64,000 nt of DNA from Bacillus weihaiensis (GTDB taxonomy: Bacteria; Bacillota; Bacilli; Bacillales; Bacillaceae): positions 3,508,501 to 3,572,500 of the forward strand of contig NZ_CP016020.1 in NCBI RefSeq assembly GCF_001889165.1, in the 5' to 3' direction. Each line of letters opens with the position of its first letter. Position 1 is the first letter of the stretch. The notes beneath the pieces were generated by a model that ran no database searches, was not told the origin of the DNA, and was given only the letters and a program-made list of their open reading frames with translations. This document shows, in pieces, positions 37,357-47,300 of this stretch. The position numbers and the translations under genes were made by a program.

Positions 37357-38235
37357 TTAGTTCTCAATAAACTCAATGATTGTTTTGTTAAGCTGCTCTA
37401 AATCATCAACAAGTGGTGAGTGTCCACAATCAGTAAGCTCGATAAAGCTCGCATGCCCACCAAAATCTTCAACCGTTTCCTCTGCCATTTCCTTTGATAT
37501 AACAAGATCGCGATCTCCCCGCAACACTAAGACTGGTCGTGTAATATCCTTGACTTGATTTGTCCCTGATGAACTGATGTTAAAGGTATTAAGAGAATGG
37601 TAGACATCCGCCAAGTTTCTTTGCGTTCTCATATCATCCACATATTTCTCATAGCGCTCTTTATCTGGTTGATTCTTTGTGTAAATAAGAGCATTCCAAA
37701 TGGCTCTTAGCATCTCTCGGTTATTTGTATCATAGGCTGCTTGGATTGGAATCGTCTTGCTTTGGTCTTGTTCAATTTCTTCAATTGTTTGTAAACGCTT
37801 AGATAAGTCTGCAGAGCCATCAGCCTTTGTCCCGTAAAATGGATAGCCTCTCGTTGACGCAGAAGCTAATAGAATAAGTTTTTTATAGAAGTCAGGATGA
37901 TCTGCAATAAGCTGCATCGCCACCGCTCCACCTGTAGACCATCCGATTACGGTAACATCTTTCAAGCCTACCTCCTGAATAAAAAGAAAGAGATCTTCAG
38001 AGAAATCCTGAATGGAACGAACACGGTTATGATAGGTCGACTCTCCAAAGCCTCTTAAGTCCACCGCAATGACTGTGTACTGCTCAGGAAATGTTTCAAA
38101 AAAAAGATCCCAATGAACAGATGAGGTCATATTCCCATGAATTAACAAGATGGTTTCCTTTCCACCGTCACGCTTACGATATGCCAGTGTTTCACCGTTA
38201 GAAAGCTCTGCCTTTTGAACTGTAGGCAAGGTCAT
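37357..38235 (-). CDS. Alpha/beta hydrolase
   Basis: 292 residues. The oxyanion segment is LLIHGNMTSS, the nucleophile is Ser in VIGWSTGGA, the acid is probably Asp in LRGDRDLV, and the His is in LTDCGHSPLV. C-C-bond hydrolases of aromatic breakdown and simple esterases share these motifs. Its ATG overlaps the KAS III-like stop by 4 bp, so the pair is translationally coupled and may act on one intermediate. Confidence 0.9.
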   Translation of the reverse strand: MTLPTVQKAELSNGETLAYRKRDGGKETILLIHGNMTSSVHWDLFFETFPEQYTVIAVDLRGFGESTYHNRVRSIQDFSEDLFLFIQEVGLKDVTVIGWSTGGAVAMQLIADHPDFYKKLILLASASTRGYPFYGTKADGSADLSKRLQTIEEIEQDQSKTIPIQAAYDTNNREMLRAIWNALIYTKNQPDKERYEKYVDDMRTQRNLADVYHSLNTFNISSSGTNQVKDITRPVLVLRGDRDLVISKEMAEETVEDFGGHASFIELTDCGHSPLVDDLEQLNKTIIEFIEN

Positions 38236-39257
38236 TCATTCATCTCCCCATTTCCCCAAATAATTGTCGTTGCTCCCCACGCGTAACCAATTCCTGCCGA
38301 GACAAGTACAACTACATCCCCTTGCTTAATTTTCCCCTCTTCTACTGCTAATCTTAATGATACGATTTGATCGATTTGCCCAATATGACCATAATTCTGT
38401 AAATAGATGGACTGATCCCCAGTTAGCCCTAGTTGATTTAGTACATATTCATGAGCTGACTTTTTCATATGCAGCATGGCAATGTAGCTAATATCACTTT
38501 CTTTGAAACCACTTTTATGAAGCGATTTCCGAACAACCTTTAAAAAATTATCCATGGATTTTTGTTCTAGCCTTTTCTTCATTCCTACGGGGTCTAACAC
38601 ATCAAGGCGATAGGTGCCATTTTCTAAAACTTCCTTTGTAATTGGTTTTTTTGTACCACCAGCTGTAACGACCACATCCTCTGAAAAAGACCCATCTGTC
38701 ATAATATGAGATTCTAATAAAATATTCTTTTTCAACCCTTTTTGAAGCAGTATGGCACCACCACCAGCTCCAAGGTTAAACATAAAGCGTGTTCGTTCAT
38801 TTTTATAATCAATGAGGTCTCCATTTCTGTATCCACCAGCTAATAAAACTGTATGAAGATCGTCATCTGTTTGCATTAAGCTTTTAGCTAATTTAAGGGC
38901 CATAATGGTGGTACCACAGCGTAAGGCCGTATCAAAGCCCCATGCATGATGGGCTCCGATTGCTTCCTGTGTTTTAATCGCAGCAGTCCAAAGGGGATAT
39001 TCTTTGTACTCCTCTCCAATATAAATAACTAAATCAATGTCTTTCCCGGTTAGTCCCGCTTCTTCAAGCGCCTGCCTTGCTGCCTTAATCCCCATCTCAC
39101 ATGTGTGATCATGTAATCCTGGAATCGGCTTCCTTTTTATTCCTAATTTATCTTCGACTACCTTCACTGGTAATCCTGCTTTTTCCGCGATTTCCTCACC
39201 TGTCTCAAACGTATCCGGAATGTAAAGACCTGTTGCTAAAATCCCAATGCTCACCAT
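38232..39257 (-). CDS. 3-oxoacyl-ACP synthase III (KAS III)-like protein
   Basis: 341 residues of the thiolase fold. The nucleophile is C114 in DTALRCGTT; H263 (MLHMKKSAH) and N288 (LQNYGHIGQ) complete the set. The canonical GNTSAAS after the Asn is replaced by GHIGQID, so it is not a housekeeping FabH. Such divergent members join or cleave acyl chains in special pathways. It is cotranscribed with a transporter, which points to catabolism rather than fatty-acid synthesis. Confidence 0.85.
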   Translation of the reverse strand: MVSIGILATGLYIPDTFETGEEIAEKAGLPVKVVEDKLGIKRKPIPGLHDHTCEMGIKAARQALEEAGLTGKDIDLVIYIGEEYKEYPLWTAAIKTQEAIGAHHAWGFDTALRCGTTIMALKLAKSLMQTDDDLHTVLLAGGYRNGDLIDYKNERTRFMFNLGAGGGAILLQKGLKKNILLESHIMTDGSFSEDVVVTAGGTKKPITKEVLENGTYRLDVLDPVGMKKRLEQKSMDNFLKVVRKSLHKSGFKESDISYIAMLHMKKSAHEYVLNQLGLTGDQSIYLQNYGHIGQIDQIVSLRLAVEEGKIKQGDVVVLVSAGIGYAWGATTIIWGNGEMNE

Positions 39258-39268
39258 CGTTCCCCCCT

Positions 39269-40264
39269 TTAACCTGCGATTTCTTTCTCTTTATTGCTTT
39301 GCTCTTGTTTTTTCTTTTTCCATTTCTTCCCTCGTAATGTACCAACAATTCCAGCTGGGAAAAACATAACGGCAAGAATATATAAAATGCCAAAGAAAAT
39401 GATCCAGCGTTCAAAAATTGGATAGGTTTTCCCTAGCTCTGACAGCCAGTGATGTGAGACTTCAATAATTCCAGCCCCTAAAATCGGACCAACAAGCGTC
39501 CCGACGCCACCTATAATCGTCATAAGTAACGCATCCAATGTCACATCCATTGTGAATACACTTGTATTTACAAATCGCAAAGATAAAACGTATAGTGATC
39601 CAGCTACACTTGCAAGGACACCCGCTATGACGCTTGCAATAATTTTGTAGTGAATGGTTTGATAGCCTAAGGATTGTGTGCGCGCTTCATTTTCCCGCAC
39701 TGCCACTAGCACCTTACCTAACGGAGAATTTGTTAAACGTTTTAAAAGCAAGAACACAACCACCATGACCGCTAAGCAAACGAGGTAAAAGGTTAACCGA
39801 TCCTTCACAAAGTCTGGGACGCTAAACGTAAATCCATCATTACCAAACGTTAACGTTCTCCATTTTTCAGCCATAACTAAAAACAATCCAGCTAAAGCAA
39901 GAGTAAGCATCGCATAAAAATGACTTTTTAAACGAAGCGTTAACAGCCCTACTAAATAACTAACAATCGCAGCAAGGATCATACCTAGTACAATCGATAC
40001 GACAAGGAGCATCAAAGTTGGATCCCCTCTATCTAAAAGGATTCCAGTTGAATAAGCCCCAATCCCAAAGAACATCGCGTGCCCAAAGGAAACAATTCCT
40101 GTATAGCCTAGTAACAAATCATAGCTCATGGCAAAAACGGCAAAAATGAAGATCTGCGTAAACATAATCATTAAACTTCTAGAATCATATACAAATGGAA
40201 ACAGAATCAATAATCCTAGACATACGATTAAGAGAATTGGACTTAATTGAAAAGTTTTCTTCAT
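39269..40264 (-). CDS. livM: Branched-chain amino acid-type ABC transporter permease LivM
   Basis: 331 residues, about nine membrane segments, with the family motif TNSPLGKVLVAVRENEARTQ near residue 190. It ends in a basic cytoplasmic tail. It pairs with LivH to form the channel. The cluster serves a catabolic operon, so the substrate need not be an amino acid; related Liv systems carry aromatic or fatty acids. It lies 4 bp after livH. Confidence 0.9.
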   Translation of the reverse strand: MKKTFQLSPILLIVCLGLLILFPFVYDSRSLMIMFTQIFIFAVFAMSYDLLLGYTGIVSFGHAMFFGIGAYSTGILLDRGDPTLMLLVVSIVLGMILAAIVSYLVGLLTLRLKSHFYAMLTLALAGLFLVMAEKWRTLTFGNDGFTFSVPDFVKDRLTFYLVCLAVMVVVFLLLKRLTNSPLGKVLVAVRENEARTQSLGYQTIHYKIIASVIAGVLASVAGSLYVLSLRFVNTSVFTMDVTLDALLMTIIGGVGTLVGPILGAGIIEVSHHWLSELGKTYPIFERWIIFFGILYILAVMFFPAGIVGTLRGKKWKKKKQEQSNKEKEIAG

Positions 40265-40268
40265 CTCA

Positions 40269-41129
40269 TCACCCCTTTACTCCAAATAAGCCCTGAGGTC
40301 TAAACACTAAAACAACTGCCATTAAAAGCATATTGACTGCTAAGGACAGGTCAGGCACGTAATACGTCATAAAGGCTCCAGATAATCCAACAAGAATGGC
40401 TGCAAATAATGAGCCTGTTAAGCTTCCCATACCACCAATAACGACCACAATAAAGGCTAAAATCCCAAAATCCATTCCCATCTCGGCATAGATGACACCA
40501 GAATACGGAGCGTGAAGAATGCCACCTAATGAAGCCATCGCCGCACCAACCATGAACACAAGCATAAACACCTTCTTAATATTTATTCCAAGCGCTTGCA
40601 CCATTTCTTTATTCATCACACCTGCTCTTACAATTAACCCAATTCTCGTATTCCGAAGAATAAAATAAACAAGACCAAAAACAAGGAAGCCTACTAAAAT
40701 AATAAATGCGCGATATTTAATGATCGTCACGTCTCCTAGCTGCCAGCTTCCTGCTAGATAACTAGGTGCTTTTGCTGCTAATTGATTTGGTCCCCAAATA
40801 ACCTTTAACATTTCGGATAGAACAAGCATCAACCCAAGTGTAATGAGAATTTGCTGTACATGATTTCCATACACCGGCTTCACAATAAAACGTTCTGTCA
40901 CAAATCCTAGAATAAGCCCTGTTAGAATCGCTCCAACAATTCCTGCCAGAAAGCTACCAGTTGTTGCATAAACCCACACACCACTGTACGCTCCAAATGC
41001 AAATAAGCCACCATGTGCAAAATTCAACACATCCATTAACCCAAAAATAAGCGTTAACCCAGCTGCCAATAAGAAAATTAACATACCCGTTGATAATCCA
41101 TTTATTGATAAATTTAAAAATAGCTCCAT
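40269..41129 (-). CDS. livH: Branched-chain amino acid-type ABC transporter permease LivH
   Basis: 286 residues, eight membrane segments. Typical LivH features are LNFAHGGLFAFGAY near the N-terminus and NTRIGLIVRAGVMNKEMVQA, the loop that meets the ATPases. GAGGTGAG precedes the ATG, 15 bp after livF. Confidence 0.92.
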   Translation of the reverse strand: MELFLNLSINGLSTGMLIFLLAAGLTLIFGLMDVLNFAHGGLFAFGAYSGVWVYATTGSFLAGIVGAILTGLILGFVTERFIVKPVYGNHVQQILITLGLMLVLSEMLKVIWGPNQLAAKAPSYLAGSWQLGDVTIIKYRAFIILVGFLVFGLVYFILRNTRIGLIVRAGVMNKEMVQALGINIKKVFMLVFMVGAAMASLGGILHAPYSGVIYAEMGMDFGILAFIVVVIGGMGSLTGSLFAAILVGLSGAFMTYYVPDLSLAVNMLLMAVVLVFRPQGLFGVKG

Positions 41130-41144
41130 CTTCTCACCTCTTTC

Positions 41145-41855
41145 TTAAGCAATCCCAAGATACTTACGTTTTAATTCCTCATTCTCAGCAAGCTCATCAA
41201 TCCGTCCAGTCCCCACACTCCGTCCGTCATCAATAATATAAAACGTATCGCCAACACCCATGGCCATGCGGAAATTTTGTTCAACCAATACAATGGTGGT
41301 CTGCTCCTTCATTTCATGAATAGACTCCATTACCTTCTCCACCACAATTGGCGCTAGCCCTTTACTTGGTTCATCAATTAGAAGTAAATCATTATGGTTA
41401 ATGTAGGCTCTTGCAATCGATAGCATTTGCTTTTGGCCACCACTTAAGAACCCGCCCTGCTTTTTCCAATACTTCTTTAAATCAGGAAATAAATCTAATA
41501 CTTTATCTAATCTAGCCTTCGTTGCATCATCCTGATTTTGCATCGCAACCTTTATATTTTCTTCAACCGTTAATCCGCCAAATACTCCTTGATCCTCTGG
41601 GACAAACCCAATTCCCTTCCTCGCAATTTCATATGGTGCTAATCTTTGAATCTCTTCTTTATTAAATGTAACCCTTCCTTCCGATACAGGATTTAGCCCC
41701 ATGATCGATCGAAGTGTCGTCGTTTTTCCAGCACCATTTCGTCCTAGTAAAACCGTTACTTCTCCTTTTTTCACTGTAAACGAAACACCTTGAAGAATAT
41801 GGTATTGACCAATATATGTTTGAATATCTGTAACATCAAGCAGTGTTGTCATCAT
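41145..41855 (-). CDS. livF: ABC transporter ATP-binding protein LivF
   Basis: 236 residues. Walker A GRNGAGKTTTL, signature LSGGQKQML, Walker B LLLIDEPSKGLA, switch region VLVEQNF. GGGAGGG stands before ATG ATG at 41855/41852, inside the end of livG, so the genes overlap by 20 bp; the longer frame to 41891 is unlikely. Confidence 0.92.
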   Translation of the reverse strand: MMTTLLDVTDIQTYIGQYHILQGVSFTVKKGEVTVLLGRNGAGKTTTLRSIMGLNPVSEGRVTFNKEEIQRLAPYEIARKGIGFVPEDQGVFGGLTVEENIKVAMQNQDDATKARLDKVLDLFPDLKKYWKKQGGFLSGGQKQMLSIARAYINHNDLLLIDEPSKGLAPIVVEKVMESIHEMKEQTTIVLVEQNFRMAMGVGDTFYIIDDGRSVGTGRIDELAENEELKRKYLGIA

Positions 41856-42600
41856 ACAACCCTCCCAAATATGCCGTTTGAACCGTTTCATTTTTCATAA
41901 TCTCATCTGGTGAACCTTCTGCTAATTTTCTCCCATTAAACAAAACGACTATGCCGTCAGACAAATCCATAATCATATCCATCTTGTGTTCAATGAGTAA
42001 AATCGTCCGCTCATTCGATTTTTTAATCTCTTTAATAATGTCCAAAATAGCTGGTACTTCTTCAAGACTCATTCCTGCTGTTGGTTCATCGAGGAGAAGC
42101 AGGTCTGTCTGTAAGGCTAGAAGCATCGCTATCTCAAGTTTCCTTTTTTCACCATGTGCTAGATTACTCGCAACTGTATTGGCTTTTTTCTCCATCATGA
42201 CTCGCTCAAGTAAGTAATACGCTTCCTCAGTCATCTTTTTATAGGAAGAAAAATGTCTTAGCATTTGATAACGAACTCCAACTTGTGATTGGACAGCTAA
42301 TCGGACATTTTCAAGGACGGTTAAACTAGGGAATACATTTGTAATTTGAAAGGATCGACCCATTCCTTTTCGTGTTCGTTTCGTAGGGGATAAATTTGTC
42401 ATTTCCTCACCCTTGAAGAAAATGTGGCCCTTTGTTGGCTTTAATTGGCCGCTTAACAAATTAAATAGTGTGGTTTTTCCAGCTCCATTTGGACCGATGA
42501 TGGAGGTGAACGATTTTTCTTTAATCGATAAATGAACGGAATCAACTGCTACCTGACCACCAAACGCAATTGTTAAATCACTTGTTTCTAAAATCGCCAT
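41836..42600 (-). CDS. livG: ABC transporter ATP-binding protein LivG
   Basis: 254 residues. Walker A GPNGAGKTTLF, a LivG-type insertion with TKRTRKGMGRSFQ, signature LAHGEKRKLE, Walker B LLLLDEPTAGMS, switch LLIEHKMD. It is the partner ATPase of LivF and overlaps it by 20 bp. AGGTGAAATGAAAG precedes the ATG. Confidence 0.93.
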   Translation of the reverse strand: MAILETSDLTIAFGGQVAVDSVHLSIKEKSFTSIIGPNGAGKTTLFNLLSGQLKPTKGHIFFKGEEMTNLSPTKRTRKGMGRSFQITNVFPSLTVLENVRLAVQSQVGVRYQMLRHFSSYKKMTEEAYYLLERVMMEKKANTVASNLAHGEKRKLEIAMLLALQTDLLLLDEPTAGMSLEEVPAILDIIKEIKKSNERTILLIEHKMDMIMDLSDGIVVLFNGRKLAEGSPDEIMKNETVQTAYLGGLYDDNTA

Positions 42601-42627
42601 CTTTCATTTCACCTCATTTATAAGTGG

Positions 42628-42666
42628 AAAAGCTGACCTAATACATCACGTGACTAGATCAGCCTT
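42628..42666 (-). terminator. Attenuating hairpin between livK and livG
   Basis: On the minus strand AAGGCTGATCTA pairs with TAGGTCAGCTTTT around a long loop. A partial terminator here would allow more binding protein than membrane subunits to be made. Confidence 0.5.
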
Positions 42667-42693
42667 CTTCAAATTAAAAATCTAGAACTTGTT

Positions 42694-43941
42694 CTAGTTA
42701 CGAACAGGTGGTGCCGTTTCTTCTGGTGCTAATTCTCGAACCAATACAGGAACTGGATAATCAACACCGTCTTGCTTTTCAAGCTTAATCGCATACATCG
42801 TTTGAAGGGCTTGATGATCCTCTGCACGGAATGTCATTGTGCCTTTCGGAGTTTCAAAGCTCATCCCTTCCATCACATCAATTAGGGCATTTCCATCTGT
42901 ATCACCCTCAGACTTCTTGAGAGCTTCTACAATTGAAATCGCCGCACTCATTCCACCTGGTGTAAATAAATCAGGGATTGTGCCATCATAACGAGCTTGA
43001 TGCTCCTTAACGAGCCAATCATTAATATCATTTGTTGGAAGTCCGTGATAGTAAACAGAGAAACCTTCCATTCCAATCAGTGGCTCCATCGTGGCTAATG
43101 CTGCAATATCAGGAGCACCTGTTGAAATTTTGATCCCTTTTTCCTGTAGCTTCATGTCGCTAATTTGATTCCAAGGTGAATTTGCACCTGCCCAAATAAC
43201 AAATAAATAATCTGGCTTTGATTCAATAATCTTTTGAATGTTCGCTGTAAAATCTGTTGCTGCTGGGTCCGCGTATTCTTCAAGGACTATGTCAGCACCT
43301 AGCTTCTCAGCGGCTTCCTTAAACGCTGTCACTCCATCGATTCCGAAAGAATAATCTGGAGCAAGCGTGGCAATTTTCACTCCGTCACCAGCAATGGCAG
43401 CAGCACCAGCAATGGCATCCTGCGAGGAGTTACGTGCTGTACGGAAAACAAATGGATTAAATTCGGAGCCAGTAATACTATCCGCTACCGCAGGTTCTAC
43501 AACCATAATTTTTTCGTATTCCTCTGCTAAAGGTAGAACCGCTAACGTATCCCCTGAGCTTGATGAGCCAACTAGAAAATCAACTTCATCCTCTTCTAAA
43601 AGCTTCGTTGCCTTTTGAACAGCCACTTCCGGCTTTGTTTCCGTGTCTTCAAACACCACTTCAATCTTCTTACCTGCAACCTCCATAGTTCCGTCAGTTG
43701 CATAATCGAGACCTAATTCAAAGCCTTGCTTCGTTTGTAGACCATAGGATTCAAGAGCACCTGTTAATGAAGCAAGAACACCGATTTTAACCGTTTCCTG
43801 CTCAGATGCTTCCGGAGTCCCCTCATCCTTTGGCTTCTCATCACCTGATGATGATTCACTATTGCTACATGCAGCCGAAAAAACCATCGTTCCAGCAAGT
43901 AAGACTGATAAAAATGACCAACGTAAAGATAGAGATTTCAT
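42694..43941 (-). CDS. livK: ABC transporter substrate-binding lipoprotein (LivK-like)
   Basis: 415 residues. A signal peptide ends in the lipobox FSAAC (Cys about residue 25), followed by an acidic Ser/Glu linker. The rest is the Leu/Ile/Val-binding fold (VKIGVLASLTGALESYG, then LVGSSSSGDTLAVLPL). It captures the ligand outside the membrane for LivHMGF. AAAGGGGGAAAAG precedes the ATG. It is the first gene of the nine-gene cluster. Confidence 0.93.
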   Translation of the reverse strand: MKSLSLRWSFLSVLLAGTMVFSAACSNSESSSGDEKPKDEGTPEASEQETVKIGVLASLTGALESYGLQTKQGFELGLDYATDGTMEVAGKKIEVVFEDTETKPEVAVQKATKLLEEDEVDFLVGSSSSGDTLAVLPLAEEYEKIMVVEPAVADSITGSEFNPFVFRTARNSSQDAIAGAAAIAGDGVKIATLAPDYSFGIDGVTAFKEAAEKLGADIVLEEYADPAATDFTANIQKIIESKPDYLFVIWAGANSPWNQISDMKLQEKGIKISTGAPDIAALATMEPLIGMEGFSVYYHGLPTNDINDWLVKEHQARYDGTIPDLFTPGGMSAAISIVEALKKSEGDTDGNALIDVMEGMSFETPKGTMTFRAEDHQALQTMYAIKLEKQDGVDYPVPVLVRELAPEETAPPVRN

Positions 43942-44057
43942 ACTTTTCCCCCTTTTTTTATAACTCCCATCCTCCTAGTGCTATTCGACTAGGGCTTAGC
44001 AATAGCTTACTTTGTAGAGGTTACAAATGAGTTACAGAGGTGTTTTACGCATAACAA

Positions 44058-44098
44058 AAAGGTACATTCTCATGTATGGAGCATGAGAATGTACCTTT
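44058..44098 (-). terminator. Terminator of the MalT/BTAD regulator gene
   Basis: AAAGGTACATTCTCATG and CATGAGAATGTACCTTT form a perfect 17-bp stem with a 7-base loop, followed on minus by TTTTT. It isolates the regulator from livK. Confidence 0.9.
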
Positions 44099-44179
44099 GA
44101 AGTTGGATGATTGCTCTATGTTGTTCTATGTTGTTCTATCTTGGCTAGTGGCGTTTAAAATAGGACTGGTGGTTGTGCC

Positions 44180-44275
44180 CGTATTTTCGCTTTTGGGCTT
44201 TTATTTTCGCTTTTCTATGATTTATTAACGGTATTGCCCATTTTATTTTCGCTTTTCACGATTTATTTTCGAAAT
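44180..44275. repeat. TTTATTTTCG tandem units, 20-21 bp spacing
   Basis: TATTTTCG (or TATTAACG) recurs at 44182, 44202, 44223, 44244 and 44264. It is the same core as the six-unit array at 34801 and here too lies downstream of a leftward gene. Confidence 0.88.
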
Positions 44276-44319
44276 GTGGGAATTTATCTATTTTTCGACA
44301 CAAAGCAACAAGCACACTC

Positions 44320-47300
44320 TCACTCCCACGTCACTTCCTCACGCCTAATCATTTCGTACATTTGCTTCGTTGTGATCATTGGCTCAACCTCAAGCTCTTT
44401 TTCTAGCACCCTTACACATTCCTTATACCAAATTAGTGCCTGTGGGCGGTTGTTTTTCTGATAATAGCCATACATTAATAAGCGATATGCTTCTTCCCAT
44501 GTAGGTTCTTTTGCAAGAAGGTTCTTACAAATGGTAATGGCTTTATCAAATTCCGATAAGCGAATCATAATCTGTGCTAGCTTTTCAGAGCCCTGTAAAT
44601 ACATTTGCAGAAGTCTGTCTCGTTGCATAGTGACCCATGCGTACGTTTTTTTCTCCTCTAAAAAGTCTCCTTTGTAATAGGCTAAACCTTTTTCAAGAAG
44701 TTGTTTAGCTGGCAAGAGAGATTGTTCCTTTAGGCCTTCACCAATCCATTGCTCGAAATAATCCACGTCGTAGTCAATGACTGCATTCTTGTTCAATCCA
44801 TACGATGATTCGTTACGGATAACAAAATATGTCTGGGCTCTAGGCTTTCGATTGGGTTCAATTGCTTTGTTAAGGGCATTGAACGCTACCTTAAAATCAC
44901 GATTACTGCTTTTCTCGTCAGAGTCAGGCCATAGGCTGTGAAGAATCTCTTCCTTCCTTATGAGCTGACCTTTTTTTGAAAGAAGATATTGAAACAGCTC
45001 CTTCCCCTTTTCACGCTGCCAATCCGCATCATCCAGTACGCGATCACCTAAAGCAACCTGAAAATCCCCTAATGTGGTCACATGTAGTGTATATCCTGGG
45101 TGTGAATCAAGATGTGAATATCCCCAGCTTGAGAGTAATTTCGTAATATAGGTAGGGTGAATGTCATGACCTTTTGCTTCGATTAGAAGTGGGAGATATT
45201 GCTGCAAGTCCTTTGGTCCAAACATGGTTTGTTCAGTGAGGATAAATTCATATTGTCCTAGCTGCACCTTCTGAAAAAAAAGATGCGCATGTTCTTTGAA
45301 TCGATCTTGATCCCCTGTTTGAAGGGCTAATAATGATAACCACATACACGAAATCGTTTCTCCAAATAGATCTCCACATTGCTTAAAGGATTGTAGTGCT
45401 TCTGTAAACCATTTATCACTTTCTTCATTTTCCTTACTATAAAAGGCTGATATACCAATGCATAATTTTATAATCGAGGATAACCAAAAATCTGTGACCT
45501 TTTCTGTTTCATAAAGTGCCCTTTCACCGTATTCCTTCGCACGCTCCCATTCTCCTTTTTGACCATAAAGCACACATAATCCCATATAAGGCTCAGCTTT
45601 TCCCCTGTCGACTTTAATGGATTCCATTAATTGAAGTGCCGTTTCATAGCAAACCAACGTCATTTTCTCATCATACCTGCTGTTAATGCCGACAGCGTGC
45701 CCAATCCGTATCCAGCCGCAGGCTTCAATAAAAGCTGATTGCTGTTCAATTCCTTGTTGAATACCCTTTTGAGCTAGTTGTTTTGCTTTTTCTCCATTTC
45801 CTGAAAAAGCTTCTAGCAAGGATAAAAGGAGCTCCGTTTCTCGATGTGCCTGTGGAAGATGTTCTTTTTCCATATCAATCCGATTGTATAGCAGCTTTTT
45901 CGCTTCAGCTATTTTTCCTGTACGGAGGAGCATTCTCGCATCAAGATTCCCTTCAATCCACGACTCTACATTCATTTCACTTTTTTGATACCAGATTAAC
46001 GCTTTAGCTCCTTGACCCGAATTCACAAGATTTTCTGCAAGCATTCTGTAGAGGCGTTCTTTATCTCCCTGACAAGCCTCCCCCTTTTCTAAACATCGAA
46101 TGGCTTCAGCTAAATACCTCTCAGCTTTTCCCGGCTGAATCGTATCTAAATAAATATTTCCCAACCCTTCGTTTGCTTTACTTAAAAGAGAATAGTCTTT
46201 GGATTCTTTTCCACATTCAATGGCCTGCTTATAGCAAGTAAATGCTTTATCGTAATAGGATCTGTACCGCCATACCTGCCCTTCTAAAAACCATAGTGTG
46301 TAAAATTGGTTTTTCGTCGTATCTGAAATCGCCTGAAGCTTTTCAAGGACCCCCTCTAATTGACGATTTTTGATCATCCTTTCACCAATTACAAGTAATA
46401 TAGAAGCAATTGATTTTTCATCCTTAAGTTGTTCATAATACAGCATACTTTCTTCATATCGTCCTTCACGTTCATGAAATTGTGCACATTTCTTTTGAAG
46501 CCTGGCAATATGCTGAAGCTGTTCCTCTACACCCCTTCTTTTCAAAAACGCTTTAAATAAAGCATGAAAACGGAACCGATTGCCTTCTAGCTTCTGAATG
46601 AAAATATTCTTACTATAAAGAGTATCGAGCATCTGATAGGAGCCAGTGATCCCTAATATTCGATCGCAAATTTCCGGATCAAGTTCATGAAAAATCGCCG
46701 CCTCGATTAAGAATTGCTGAAGAATGGGAGATTGTTTTGTAAATACCTCTTGAGCTAAATAGTCAAAAAGCTCCTTCATTGTGGAATGCTGAAATTTAAG
46801 AATCGTCTTGATGTCAGCTGAATCAGAAAGCTGACCACCAATCATGTTTAACGCAATAATCCAGCCCTCCGTTAAAGTGTAGATCTCCCTTATTTGCTCT
46901 TTAGATAAATCTGCCTGGTGAAAATCTGTTAAAAAAACTTCACTCTCTTCTTCTGAAAGTAACAGCTCCTTTTCCCGAATTTCTAATAAATTATGACTTA
47001 CTTTCAGTTTAATTAAGATGTCCCACTTAGGTTTTGATCTCGTCGAAAATAAGAAGTGAACATGCGCAGGCAGCAACCCTAAAATCTTATCAAGCCATTG
47101 GTTAATCATAAAAGCATGATCGACAGCTTGAAAATCATCAATGACAATAACGAATTCGTGGTTCACTCGTTGACATTCATTAATAAATATCGCACTTAAA
47201 AGCTGAAGTTGGTCCTGCTCCAGCCAATAATCCATTTCTGACATCGTCGATAGCAGCTCTTCACCAAAGCTTGGAATATGCTTTCGAACAGCAAATGTTA

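Larger units (their letters stand above)
43942..44319. other. Gap between livK and the regulator gene
   Basis: 378 bp holding the livK promoter, a strong leftward terminator (44058-44098) and a run of TTTATTTTCG repeats (44180-44275). No gene is seen. Confidence 0.7.
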
